Origin: Vibrio pomeroyi
GTDB lineage: Bacteria; Pseudomonadota; Gammaproteobacteria; Enterobacterales; Vibrionaceae
Direction of reading: 5' to 3'
DNA length: 64,000 nt
NCBI RefSeq assembly: GCF_024347595.1
Contig: NZ_AP025506.1
Location: 62,001 to 126,000 of the forward strand
Shown here: positions 56,691 to 64,000 of the stretch, in pieces
Position numbering within the stretch: position 1 is the stretch's first letter
Layout of the letters: each line of letters opens with the position of its first letter
Position numbers and translations under genes: made by a program
The notes under the pieces: model-generated
What the model saw: only the letters and a program-made list of their open reading frames with translations
Database searches by the model: none
Told to the model about the DNA's origin: nothing

Positions 56691-57408
56691 GAGCGTGTTC
56701 TTTAATAAACGTGTGCCTCGTAAACAAGGTCTATCTTCAAAAGGGAGAGGCTTTACCTTAATTGAAGTCTTGGTCTCGATCGCTATCTTTGCCACATTGA
56801 GCATGGCGGCTTATCAGGTAGTGAATCAGGTTCAACGAAGTAACGAGCTATCAATCGAGCGCAGTGCCCGTTTGAATCAGCTACAACGTAGTTTGGTCAT
56901 TTTAGATAATGATTTTCGCCAGATGGCAGTACGACAATTTCGTACTAATGGTGAAGAAGCATCATCTAAGCTGATATTAATGAAAGAGTATCTACTCGAT
57001 TCCGACAGTGTTGGCATCATGTTTACTCGCCTTGGTTGGCATAACCCACAACAACAGTTTCCTCGCGGAGAAGTCACCAAGGTTGGCTATCGCATCAAAG
57101 AGGAAACGCTTGAGCGTGTATGGTGGCGTTATCCCGATACTCCTGCAGGCCAAGAGGGTGTGATTACTCCACTGCTAGATGGTGTAGAAGGCTTTGAGAT
57201 CGAGTTTTATGATGGGAGTCGCTGGGGCAAAGAGTGGCAAACCGATAAGTCACTGCCTAAAGCGGTGAGACTCAAGCTGACAGTGAAAGATTATGGTGAG
57301 ATAGAACGAGTTTATCTTACTCCCGGCGGAACCCTAGATCAGGCTGATGACTCTTCAAGCAGTGACTCTGTAGGTGGTAGTGAGGGGAATAATGACTCAT
57401 CGACCTAA
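56677..57408 (+). CDS. gspJ: Minor pseudopilin GspJ (EpsJ)
   Basis: Minor pseudopilin (243 aa). Cleavage site [20 protein letters not shown] after a 27-residue basic leader (longer than usual). ATG 56677 lies inside the gspI end; there is no strong SD, and coupling is likely. The C-terminus is Asp/Ser-rich ([14 protein letters not shown]). Confidence 0.93.
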   Translation: MWSTKSVFFNKRVPRKQGLSSKGRGFTLIEVLVSIAIFATLSMAAYQVVNQVQRSNELSIERSARLNQLQRSLVILDNDFRQMAVRQFRTNGEEASSKLILMKEYLLDSDSVGIMFTRLGWHNPQQQFPRGEVTKVGYRIKEETLERVWWRYPDTPAGQEGVITPLLDGVEGFEIEFYDGSRWGKEWQTDKSLPKAVRLKLTVKDYGEIERVYLTPGGTLDQADDSSSSDSVGGSEGNNDSST

Positions 57409-58441
57409 CAAGCTTGTAGCGACAAGTTCGGCTTTCGGCCGCAAACAACGTGGTGTCGCGCTGATCATTATTTTGATGCTACTCGCGATCATGGCAACCA
57501 TTGCTGGCAGTATGTCTGAGCGGCTGTTTACTCAGTTTAAACGCGTTGGTAACCAGCTCAACTACCAACAGGCCTATTGGTACAGCATCGGCGTAGAAGC
57601 GCTTGTGCAAGACGGTATTAGGCAAAGTTATAAAGATAGTGATACCGTAAACTTAAGTCAGCCGTGGGCGTTAGAAGAACAAGTGTACCCACTAGATTAT
57701 GGCCAAGTTAAGGGGCGCATCGTTGATGCTCAGGCGTGTTTTAATCTCAATGCGCTAGCTGGCGTTGCGACGACTTCAAGCAACCAGACACCTTATTTAG
57801 TGACAGTTTGGCAGACCTTATTGGAGAACCAAGACGTTGAGCCTTATCAGGCAGAGGTTATCGCGAATTCAAGCTGGGAGTTTGTTGATAGCGATACTCG
57901 AGCGACCTCTTCCGCTGGCGTAGAAGACAGTACCTATGAGGCGATGAAGCCATCTTATTTGGCGGCTAACGGCTTAATGGCAGACGAATCAGAGCTACGA
58001 GCCGTTTATCAAGTTACGGGTGAGGTGATGAATAAGGTTCGCCCATTTGTTTGCGCTCTGCCTAGCGATGATTTCCGCTTGAACGTGAATACACTAACGG
58101 AAAAACAAGCACCACTATTGGAAGCGATGTTTGCTCCGGGCTTAAGTGAATCGGATGCGAAACAGCTGATAGACAAACGTCCATTTGATGGTTGGGATAC
58201 GGTGGATGCTTTTATGCAAGAGTCTGCCATTGCTGGTGTCAGTGGCGAAGTTAGCAAAAAAGCCAAAGCATATTTAACTGTAGATAGTGCCTATTTTGAG
58301 CTAGATGCAGAGGTATTAGTTGAGCAGTCACGTGTGCGTATACGGACGCTTTTCTATAGTAGTAATCGAGAAACAGTGACGGTAGTACGCCGTCGTTTTG
58401 GAGGAATCAGTGAGCGAGTTTCTGACCGTTCGACTGAGTAG
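57392..58441 (+). CDS. gspK: Minor pseudopilin GspK (EpsK)
   Basis: Large minor pseudopilin that caps the pilus tip (349 aa). Cleavage site [20 protein letters not shown], with no Glu at mature position 5, as expected for GspK. A large globular insertion domain follows (SAM-like helical repeats). ATG 57392 has GAGGGG 4 nt upstream. It overlaps gspJ by 17 bp and gspL by 32 bp. Confidence 0.95.
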   Translation: MTHRPNKLVATSSAFGRKQRGVALIIILMLLAIMATIAGSMSERLFTQFKRVGNQLNYQQAYWYSIGVEALVQDGIRQSYKDSDTVNLSQPWALEEQVYPLDYGQVKGRIVDAQACFNLNALAGVATTSSNQTPYLVTVWQTLLENQDVEPYQAEVIANSSWEFVDSDTRATSSAGVEDSTYEAMKPSYLAANGLMADESELRAVYQVTGEVMNKVRPFVCALPSDDFRLNVNTLTEKQAPLLEAMFAPGLSESDAKQLIDKRPFDGWDTVDAFMQESAIAGVSGEVSKKAKAYLTVDSAYFELDAEVLVEQSRVRIRTLFYSSNRETVTVVRRRFGGISERVSDRSTE

Positions 58442-59639
58442 CGAACCACAAAGCCCTGTGCAGTGGTTAGTTTGGTCGACAAGCCAACAAGAAGTGATAG
58501 CAAGTGGCGAACTGTCTAGCTGGGAACAGCTTGATGAGTTAACGCCTTACGCTGAAAAGCGCAGCTGTATCGCTTTATTGCCGGGAAATGAATGCTTAAT
58601 TAAGCGTGTTGAGATCCCGAAAGGTGCTGCACGCCAGTTCGATTCTATGCTGCCGTTTTTATTAGAAGACGAAGTTGCACAAGATATCGAAGACTTACAC
58701 CTGACTATTTTAGATAAAGACGCCACTCATGCGACCGTGTGTGGTGTTGAACGTGAATGGTTAAAACAAGCTTTAGAACAGTTCCGCGAAGCCAATATTG
58801 TCTTCCGTAAGGTGCTGCCAGATACACTAGCTGTACCTTTTGAAGAACAAGGTATCAGTGCGTTGCAGATAGACCAGCATTGGCTATTGCGCCAAGGCAA
58901 CTATCAGGCGGTATCAATCAGTGAAGCGTGGCTCCCAATGTTTTTGCAAAGTGATTGGGTTGTCGTTGATGATGAAGAAAAGCCTGCGACGATCTTCAGT
59001 TACACCTCAATGCCGAGCGACGACGTTCAGCAGCAAAGTGGAGTGGAATGGCAAGCTAAGCCTGCTGAGTTGGTGATGTCTCTAATGAGCCAACAAGCGA
59101 TCACAAGCAGCGTGAATTTACTGACTGGCACCTTTAAAACCAAATCTTCATTCAGTAAATATTGGCGTGTTTGGCAGAAAGTGGCGATTGCGGCTTGTTT
59201 GCTGGTGGCGGTGATTGTGACTCAACAGGTGTTGAAGGTTCAGCAATATGAAGCGCAAGCCGAAGCTTACAGAATGGAAAGTGAGCGCATCTTCAGAACT
59301 GTATTGCCAGGTAAACAGCGTATTCCAACGGTGAGCTACCTTAAGCGTCAGATGAACGATGAAGCCAAGAAGTATGGAGGTTCAGGCGATGGTGACTCCT
59401 TACTTGGATGGCTAGCCTTGTTGCCAGAAACTTTAGGGCAAGTGAAATCGATTGAAGTCGAAAGCATTCGCTACGATGGCAACCGTTCAGAGGTTCGACT
59501 GCAGGCTAAAAGTTCTGACTTCCAACATTTTGAGACCGCGAGAGTGAAGCTCGAAGAGAAGTTTACCGTTGAGCAAGGGCCATTGAATCGTAATGGCGAT
59601 GCTGTGTTTGGCAGCTTTACTCTTAAACCCCGTCAGTAA
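58410..59639 (+). CDS. gspL: Type II secretion protein GspL (EpsL)
   Basis: Inner-membrane platform protein that binds GspE in the cytoplasm and GspM in the periplasm (409 aa). The actin-like cytoplasmic domain (about 1-240, [38 protein letters not shown]), membrane helix (about 256-275, [20 protein letters not shown]) and periplasmic ferredoxin-like domain are in order. GTG 58410 follows GGAGG at 5 nt. Confidence 0.95.
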   Translation: MSEFLTVRLSSEPQSPVQWLVWSTSQQEVIASGELSSWEQLDELTPYAEKRSCIALLPGNECLIKRVEIPKGAARQFDSMLPFLLEDEVAQDIEDLHLTILDKDATHATVCGVEREWLKQALEQFREANIVFRKVLPDTLAVPFEEQGISALQIDQHWLLRQGNYQAVSISEAWLPMFLQSDWVVVDDEEKPATIFSYTSMPSDDVQQQSGVEWQAKPAELVMSLMSQQAITSSVNLLTGTFKTKSSFSKYWRVWQKVAIAACLLVAVIVTQQVLKVQQYEAQAEAYRMESERIFRTVLPGKQRIPTVSYLKRQMNDEAKKYGGSGDGDSLLGWLALLPETLGQVKSIEVESIRYDGNRSEVRLQAKSSDFQHFETARVKLEEKFTVEQGPLNRNGDAVFGSFTLKPRQ

Positions 59640-59659
59640 CCTGCGCAAGGAGATCAGTG

Positions 59660-60148
59660 ATGAGAAATATGATTGAACCACTCCAAGCGTGGTGGACTTC
59701 AATAAGTCAAAGGGAGCAGCGATTAGTTGTCGGCTGTTCAATTTTATTGGTGGTAGGTGTGGTTTATTGGGGGCTAATACAGCCACTCAGTCAGCGAGCT
59801 GAACTCGCGCAAAGCCGCATTCAGAGCGAGAAGCAACTGCTGGCTTGGGTAACCAACAAAGCCAATGAAGTGGTTGAACTACGAGGCAGTGGCGGCATCA
59901 GTGCTAGTCAGCCTTTGAACCAATCCGTACCTGCTTCTATGCGTCGCTTTAAGATTGAGTTAATTCGTGTACAGCCACGTGGCGAGATGCTGCAAGTATG
60001 GGTTAAACCTGTACCCTTTAATCAGTTCGTAGATTGGCTAACATACCTGAAAGAAAAGCAGGGTGTTGAGGTTGAGTTCATGGACATTGATCGTTCTGAT
60101 AGCCTTGGGGTTATTGACGTCAACCGACTACAGTTTAAACGAGGTTAA
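59660..60148 (+). CDS. gspM: Type II secretion protein GspM (EpsM)
   Basis: Small inner-membrane protein (162 aa) partnering GspL. One membrane helix (about 22-40, VVGCSILLVVGVVYWGLI) and a periplasmic ferredoxin-like domain (EMLQVWVKPVPFNQFVDWL, GVEVEFMDIDRSD). ATG 59660 lies 7 nt after AAGGAG; an alternative GTG is 3 bases before. Confidence 0.93.
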   Translation: MRNMIEPLQAWWTSISQREQRLVVGCSILLVVGVVYWGLIQPLSQRAELAQSRIQSEKQLLAWVTNKANEVVELRGSGGISASQPLNQSVPASMRRFKIELIRVQPRGEMLQVWVKPVPFNQFVDWLTYLKEKQGVEVEFMDIDRSDSLGVIDVNRLQFKRG

Positions 60149-60149
60149 T

Positions 60150-60929
60150 GTGAAACGCGGTTTATCTTTGAAGCTAGGTCTGCTCTTTGGTGGCATCTTT
60201 ATTGTCTTTTTCTCGGTTAGCCTGTTACTGCACTTACCGGCCTCATTTGCTCTCAAGCATGCACCTGTTGTTCGTGGATTGAATCTTGAAGGTGTTGAAG
60301 GGACGGTTTGGCAAGGTCGTGCCAACAATGTCGTGTGGCAGCGTGTTAATTACGGCTCAGTACAGTGGGACTTCCAGTTCTCTAAACTGTTCCAAGCAAA
60401 AGCTGAGCTAGCGGTTCGTTTTGGTCGCAATAGTGACATGAACTTGTCAGGAAAAGGGCGTGTTGGGTACAGCATGAGTGGCGCGTATGCGGAAAACTTA
60501 GTGGCATCAATGCCTGCTGCGAACGTGATGAAATATGCCCCAGCCATTCCAGTACCTGTTTCGATTGGTGGACAAGTTGAACTGACAATCAAACATGCGG
60601 TTCACGCTCAACCTTGGTGTCAGTCGGGCGAAGGTACGCTTGCTTGGTCTGGTGCTGCCGTTGACTCTCCGGTGGGTTCATTAGACCTAGGTCCTGTAAT
60701 TGCCGACATTACCTGTGAAGACAATACTATTGCAGCCAAAGGTACTCAGAAGAGTGACCAAGTAGATAGTGAGTTTTCTGCGAGTGTTACGCCTAATCAA
60801 AGCTACACCTCAGCAGCATGGTTTAAACCGGGGGCTGAGTTCCCGCCAGCAATGCAGAGTCAGCTTAAGTGGCTAGGTAACCCAGATAGCCAAGGTAAGT
60901 ACCAGTTTAGCTATCAAGGGCGTTTCTAG
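60150..60929 (+). CDS. gspN: Type II secretion protein GspN (EpsN)
   Basis: Inner-membrane-anchored periplasmic protein found in many but not all T2SS operons (259 aa). Membrane helix about 8-33 (LGLLFGGIFIVFFSVSLLLHL). The periplasmic part includes LNLEGVEGTVWQGRANNVVW and a Cys pair (WCQSGEG, ITCED). GTG 60150 with GAGG 5 nt upstream. Last gene of the operon. Confidence 0.92.
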   Translation: MKRGLSLKLGLLFGGIFIVFFSVSLLLHLPASFALKHAPVVRGLNLEGVEGTVWQGRANNVVWQRVNYGSVQWDFQFSKLFQAKAELAVRFGRNSDMNLSGKGRVGYSMSGAYAENLVASMPAANVMKYAPAIPVPVSIGGQVELTIKHAVHAQPWCQSGEGTLAWSGAAVDSPVGSLDLGPVIADITCEDNTIAAKGTQKSDQVDSEFSASVTPNQSYTSAAWFKPGAEFPPAMQSQLKWLGNPDSQGKYQFSYQGRF

Positions 60930-60982
60930 CCCAGTATCTGCTTCTTAGCTAGTATCCGCTGGTTATCCAATATCGAGAGATA

Positions 60983-61018
60983 AAAAATGGGCACCTCACT
61001 GAGGTGCCCATTTTATTT
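60983..61018 (+). terminator. Terminator at end of the gsp operon (bidirectional)
   Basis: AAAATGGGCACCTCA-C-TGAGGTGCCCATTTT, a near-perfect 15-pair palindrome between convergent gspN and cysQ. Confidence 0.93.
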
Positions 61019-61049
61019 GAACATCAGATTGTTATGAGACTAAGTGGTT

Positions 61050-61877
61050 TTAGTCTTTACCCTGTAATATCTCTGCCCAAGGCAAGTCCGCGTCACCAAG
61101 CACAATGAAATTCGGGTTCTCAAGGGTCTCTCTTTCGTTGTAAGAGAGCGGTTCTAGTTGAGTACTCAAGATACGACCGCCAGCTTCCTCAACAATGCAC
61201 TGGGTTGCTGCGGTATCCCACTCGCCGGTAGGTCCAAGGCGCAAGTAACAATCGACAGCGCCTTCCGCGACTAAACAGGCTTTCAGTGCGGCAGAGCCAA
61301 GAGGCACCAAATCATAGTTCCAAGCAGAACTCATGCGGCTCGTGATACGGTTGATATCTTGGCGGCGGCTGATCGCCATTGCGATGGATTGGTTTGGCAA
61401 CTCGTGACGGTGCGTTTTGATTTTAACGCTGTCATTAAGGTCTGGGATCTTCCAAGCCCCTTTGCCGCTGTAAGCGTAATAGCTCACACCAGAAACAGGC
61501 GCATACACCACACCCATTACCGGCTTGTTATGTTCGATTAGGGCGATAATTGTCGCAAAATCACCACTTCTTGCAATGAACTCCTGCGTTCCATCTAATG
61601 GATCTACCAACCAGTAACGATCCCATTGCGCGCGTTTTTCTAGGCTAATGTCAGCGGCTTCTTCCGACAACACCGGGATATCTGGCGTGAGCTCACTGAG
61701 CTTTTTCGAGATCAGCTTATGCGCTGCCAGATCGGCACTGGTGACTGGTGTGTCGTCACTCTTGGTGAACTCTTCGTAATCTTTCTTTTCGTAGATCTCT
61801 AAGATGAGTTGGCCTGCAGAGCGAGCAACCTCAATCACAGAGGGTAGGAGATGAGACAAATCTTTTGTTGTTGGCAT
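61050..61877 (-). CDS. cysQ: CysQ, 3'(2'),5'-bisphosphate nucleotidase
   Basis: Li+-sensitive phosphatase removing PAP from sulphate assimilation (275 aa). FIG-type motifs are clear: SEEAADIS, the metal-binding WLVDPLDGTQEFI (about 87) and WDTAATQCIVEEAGGRI (about 223). In the same direction as nudE, which lies 35 bp upstream; probably an operon. Confidence 0.95.
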   Translation of the reverse strand: MPTTKDLSHLLPSVIEVARSAGQLILEIYEKKDYEEFTKSDDTPVTSADLAAHKLISKKLSELTPDIPVLSEEAADISLEKRAQWDRYWLVDPLDGTQEFIARSGDFATIIALIEHNKPVMGVVYAPVSGVSYYAYSGKGAWKIPDLNDSVKIKTHRHELPNQSIAMAISRRQDINRITSRMSSAWNYDLVPLGSAALKACLVAEGAVDCYLRLGPTGEWDTAATQCIVEEAGGRILSTQLEPLSYNERETLENPNFIVLGDADLPWAEILQGKD

Positions 61878-61912
61878 AAATATTCTCTTACTCTTCGAGT
61901 GCGCTTATGGCT

Positions 61913-62464
61913 TTAATTATTATTGAGTGATCGAAGGGTCAATAGTAGGGCGGTAATACTGCGAGCCTCACAGAAGTCGAGATGCGTTAATAGCTCTTCG
62001 GCTTGAGCAAGCGGCCAGCGCACAATGTCCAGTGGTTCAGGTTCATCACCTTCTAGCTTCTCTGGGTAGAGGTCTTCTGCTATAAACAGCGTCATTTTGC
62101 TAGAAAAGTAAGAGGGAGCGAGGATCACTTCCTTTAGTGGAGTAAGCTTGTTGGCACCAAAGCCAATCTCTTCCTTGAGTTCACGAACCGCGGCTTCACT
62201 CGGTTGTTCGCCTGGATCAATCAGTCCTTTCGGAAAGCCGAGCTCATAGCGTTCAGTACCCGCTGCGTATTCACGCACTAATAGAATATCGCCCTGTTCA
62301 GTAATCGGAACCATCATTACTGCGTTGCGCCCGCTGGGCTTCATGCGTTCGTAAGTGCGCTCTTCACCGTTTGAAAAGCGTAAGTCGAGAGACTCGATAG
62401 AGAATAGTTTTGATTGAGCGACAGTTTGCTGAGCCAAAATTTCTGGCTTGGTCCTTTTTGTCAT
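61913..62464 (-). CDS. nudE: NudE, ADP-compounds Nudix hydrolase
   Basis: Nudix hydrolase (183 aa) acting on ADP-ribose, NADH and Ap3A. The Nudix box GX5EX7REUXEEXGU is intact as GLIDPGEQPSEAAVRELKEEIGF (about 80-102). Strong similarity to E. coli NudE in RERKPS-type YERMKPSGRNAVMMVPI, RYELGFPKGL and APSYFSSKMTLFIAEDLYPE. Transcribed with cysQ. Confidence 0.95.
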   Translation of the reverse strand: MTKRTKPEILAQQTVAQSKLFSIESLDLRFSNGEERTYERMKPSGRNAVMMVPITEQGDILLVREYAAGTERYELGFPKGLIDPGEQPSEAAVRELKEEIGFGANKLTPLKEVILAPSYFSSKMTLFIAEDLYPEKLEGDEPEPLDIVRWPLAQAEELLTHLDFCEARSITALLLTLRSLNNN

Positions 62465-62702
62465 TGCGCTCGCTCCTTAGCTCATTGGAATTCTTTCTTA
62501 TAAAGTCATTCTAATATAGGGGAAATGACGTTGAGTTCCTAGATCCGAGTTTTCATATCCGAGAATTATTGAAGCAGGAACCGATTGCGATCACTTGAAT
62601 ACCTTACTCAAGATGGTAACGAGGCGAGAATATTGGCGACTAGCATAAGGAATACAAGAACATAGGAAGCCTAGATTAAAGTGTGTATGCTCAGTCCGAA
62701 AA

Positions 62703-62735
62703 CAAAAAAGGTTGATGCTTGCGCATCAACCTTTT
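62703..62735 (-). terminator. Intrinsic terminator of nfuA
   Basis: AAAAAAGGTTGATGC-TTGC-GCATCAACCTTTT, symmetrical with T runs on both strands, 28 bp from the nfuA stop. The rest of the 298-bp nfuA-nudE gap shows nothing I can name. Confidence 0.9.
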
Positions 62736-62762
62736 AAATAACGACTAACACTAAATTAGTGA

Positions 62763-63347
62763 TTAGTAGTAAGAGTGCTCACCACGATCGTGCTCAGTTG
62801 CATCACGAACAGCAGTCAGTTCACCTTCGAACTGTTGAAGAAGTTCTTTTTCGATGCCTTCTTTTAGAGTCACATCAACCATAGAACAACCGTTACAACC
62901 GCCGCCGAATGCTACGATAGCAGCACCGTCTTCAGTGATTTCTACTAAGCTAACGTGACCGCCGTGACCAGCAAGTTGTGGGTTAACTTGTGTTTGAATT
63001 GCGTACTCAACACGTTCTAGAAGCGGCGCATCGTCCGATACTTTACGCATCTTAGCGTTTGGTGCTTTAAGTGTTAGTTGAGAGCCCATTTTATCTGTAA
63101 CGAAGTCAATTTCAGCTTCGTCTAGGAACGGTAGGCTTAGCTCATCTACGTACGCAGAGAAAGCTTCGAACTTAAGCTCTGTATCAGATGCTTCAATCGC
63201 ATCTGTTGGGCAGTAAGAAACACCACACTCAGCGTTTTGTGTACCTGGGTTTACCACGAACACACGAATGTTTGTACCTTCAGGCTGCTGTGACAGCAGA
63301 TTGGCAAAATGAGTTTGAGCTGTTTCTGTAATAGTAATATTTGACAC
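62763..63347 (-). CDS. nfuA: NfuA, Fe-S cluster carrier
   Basis: Fe-S biogenesis carrier that delivers 4Fe-4S clusters under stress (194 aa). The N-terminal degenerate A-type domain ([16 protein letters not shown]) is followed by the Nfu domain with the cluster-binding CxxC in [19 protein letters not shown] (about 151-154). GTG 63347 has AGGT about 8 nt upstream and the family N-terminus [16 protein letters not shown]; the longer frame would overlap the neighbouring gene's promoter region. It follows the comF-like gene by 109 bp, as in E. coli gntX-nfuA. Confidence 0.96.
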   Translation of the reverse strand: MSNITITETAQTHFANLLSQQPEGTNIRVFVVNPGTQNAECGVSYCPTDAIEASDTELKFEAFSAYVDELSLPFLDEAEIDFVTDKMGSQLTLKAPNAKMRKVSDDAPLLERVEYAIQTQVNPQLAGHGGHVSLVEITEDGAAIVAFGGGCNGCSMVDVTLKEGIEKELLQQFEGELTAVRDATEHDRGEHSYY

Positions 63348-63456
63348 GACGAATACCTGAGTAAATTTGTAGGCTATTAGCGCCATTCTACTCCTGTCAG
63401 ATTTGTAATTCAGCCCTTTTTTGTTGGATTGCTGTACAAGTAGCGACTCACACCAG

Positions 63457-64000
63457 TTATCCAGAGGGCTCAGGAGTGCGGCAGATGCAGTAAATATCAA
63501 TCCTTTTCACCCCTACTTCAAGTAGTAATTGGCATAATTGATACACAGTACTGCCTGTGGTTACAACATCATCAATTATCGCGACGTGCGAATAATCCGT
63601 CGCTGAAAAGTTTAAATTTTTCAGAACGAAAGCGCCCTTTAGATTACTTTTTCTTGCCGGCTTGGTGAGCCCTTGTTGGGAAATCGTTGAGCGGGTTCGT
63701 CTAAATAAAACGGCATTTTTGATGTTGAGCTCGTGAGCGGTGTAACGCGCCAATAACTCACTCTGATTAAAGCCACGATGAATGTACCTTTGCCAATGCA
63801 GTGGGACACTCGTCAGCAACGATGCGGGCTCTTCAATCCGTGACGCTAATAACTTCGACAAGTCGCGAGCAAACCAGAACTTATCTGCGTACTTCATTTG
63901 ATGAATATAACCAGCGGTTGGAAAGGTGTAATCGCCGACACAATAGAGGCGATGCCAAGGTGGTGGCTTTGATAAGCACTCACCACACTGCTCAACGGTG
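63457..64000 (-). CDS. comF: ComF/GntX-family phosphoribosyltransferase (N-terminus outside the window)
   Basis: About 180 codons are visible and the frame stays open to the right edge, so the gene is cut at its 5' end. The visible part begins in a zinc-finger-like [17 protein letters not shown] and continues to PRPP-type features ([22 protein letters not shown], and [17 protein letters not shown], about 45 residues from the stop). ComF proteins act in DNA uptake (competence) in naturally transformable species; the E. coli relative is GntX/YhgH. Upstream of nfuA, as in E. coli. Confidence 0.88.
   Translation of the reverse strand, partial: TVEQCGECLSKPPPWHRLYCVGDYTFPTAGYIHQMKYADKFWFARDLSKLLASRIEEPASLLTSVPLHWQRYIHRGFNQSELLARYTAHELNIKNAVLFRRTRSTISQQGLTKPARKSNLKGAFVLKNLNFSATDYSHVAIIDDVVTTGSTVYQLCQLLLEVGVKRIDIYCICRTPEPSG

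Overview
The window looks like the main chromosome of a marine gammaproteobacterium of the genus Vibrio. The evidence is Vibrio-type orthologues throughout (UspA/UspB, RmuC, UbiE-UbiJ-UbiB, TatABC, NfuA, a 12-gene type II secretion operon), an approximately 220-nt RyhB RNA of the long Vibrio type, and moderate G+C. I saw no insertion sequence, prophage, CRISPR array, rRNA or tRNA. It reads as core chromosome, and much of the gene order matches what I know of Escherichia coli.

Layout. 1-9.3 kb: end of asnC, a large GGDEF/EAL sensor, rsmJ, a cysteine/lysine-rich protein behind a Fur-like box, yigM, and a stress/iron block (uspA, ftnA, uspB, yhiN). 9.3-17.8 kb: a DMT exporter, rmuC, the ubiquinone genes ubiE-ubiJ-ubiB, tatABC, an untracked 38-aa zinc-ribbon-like ORF, and a tatD-family gene. 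18-30 kb: hemB, a GNAT gene, the Fur-controlled sRNA RyhB, polA, Spot 42 RNA, engB, cytochrome c4, a GGA-hairpin Csr-type sRNA, a methyltransferase, yihI, a DUF2489 gene and hemN. 30-43.7 kb: a second GGDEF/EAL protein, ntrC-ntrB, a DUF4124 gene, glnA with a sigma-54 promoter and NtrC boxes, typA, an AAA ATPase, a DUF2959 lipoprotein, yihY, dtd and fabY. 43.7-49.1 kb: an AsmA-like gene, pckA, and hslR-hslO. 49.3-61 kb: the complete gspC-N (eps) type II secretion operon. 61-64 kb: cysQ, nudE, nfuA and the 3' part of a comF-like gene.

How the parts work together. Three trans-acting small RNAs lie within about 6.6 kb: RyhB (iron sparing), Spot 42 (carbon catabolite control) and a CsrB/CsrC-type RNA (CsrA sequestration). 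They sit among haem (hemB, hemN), cytochrome and DNA replication genes. Nitrogen control is self-contained: NtrB/NtrC, their target glnA, NtrC-type boxes before both glnA and ntrB, and a sigma-54 promoter before glnA. Tat and type II secretion, the two main export routes that deliver folded proteins, are both complete here apart from the prepilin peptidase.

Limits. Everything comes from reading the sequence and remembered family features. No database search, folding program or alignment was run. Several starts were moved downstream of the longest possible ORF because of ribosome binding sites or family length, and each entry says so.
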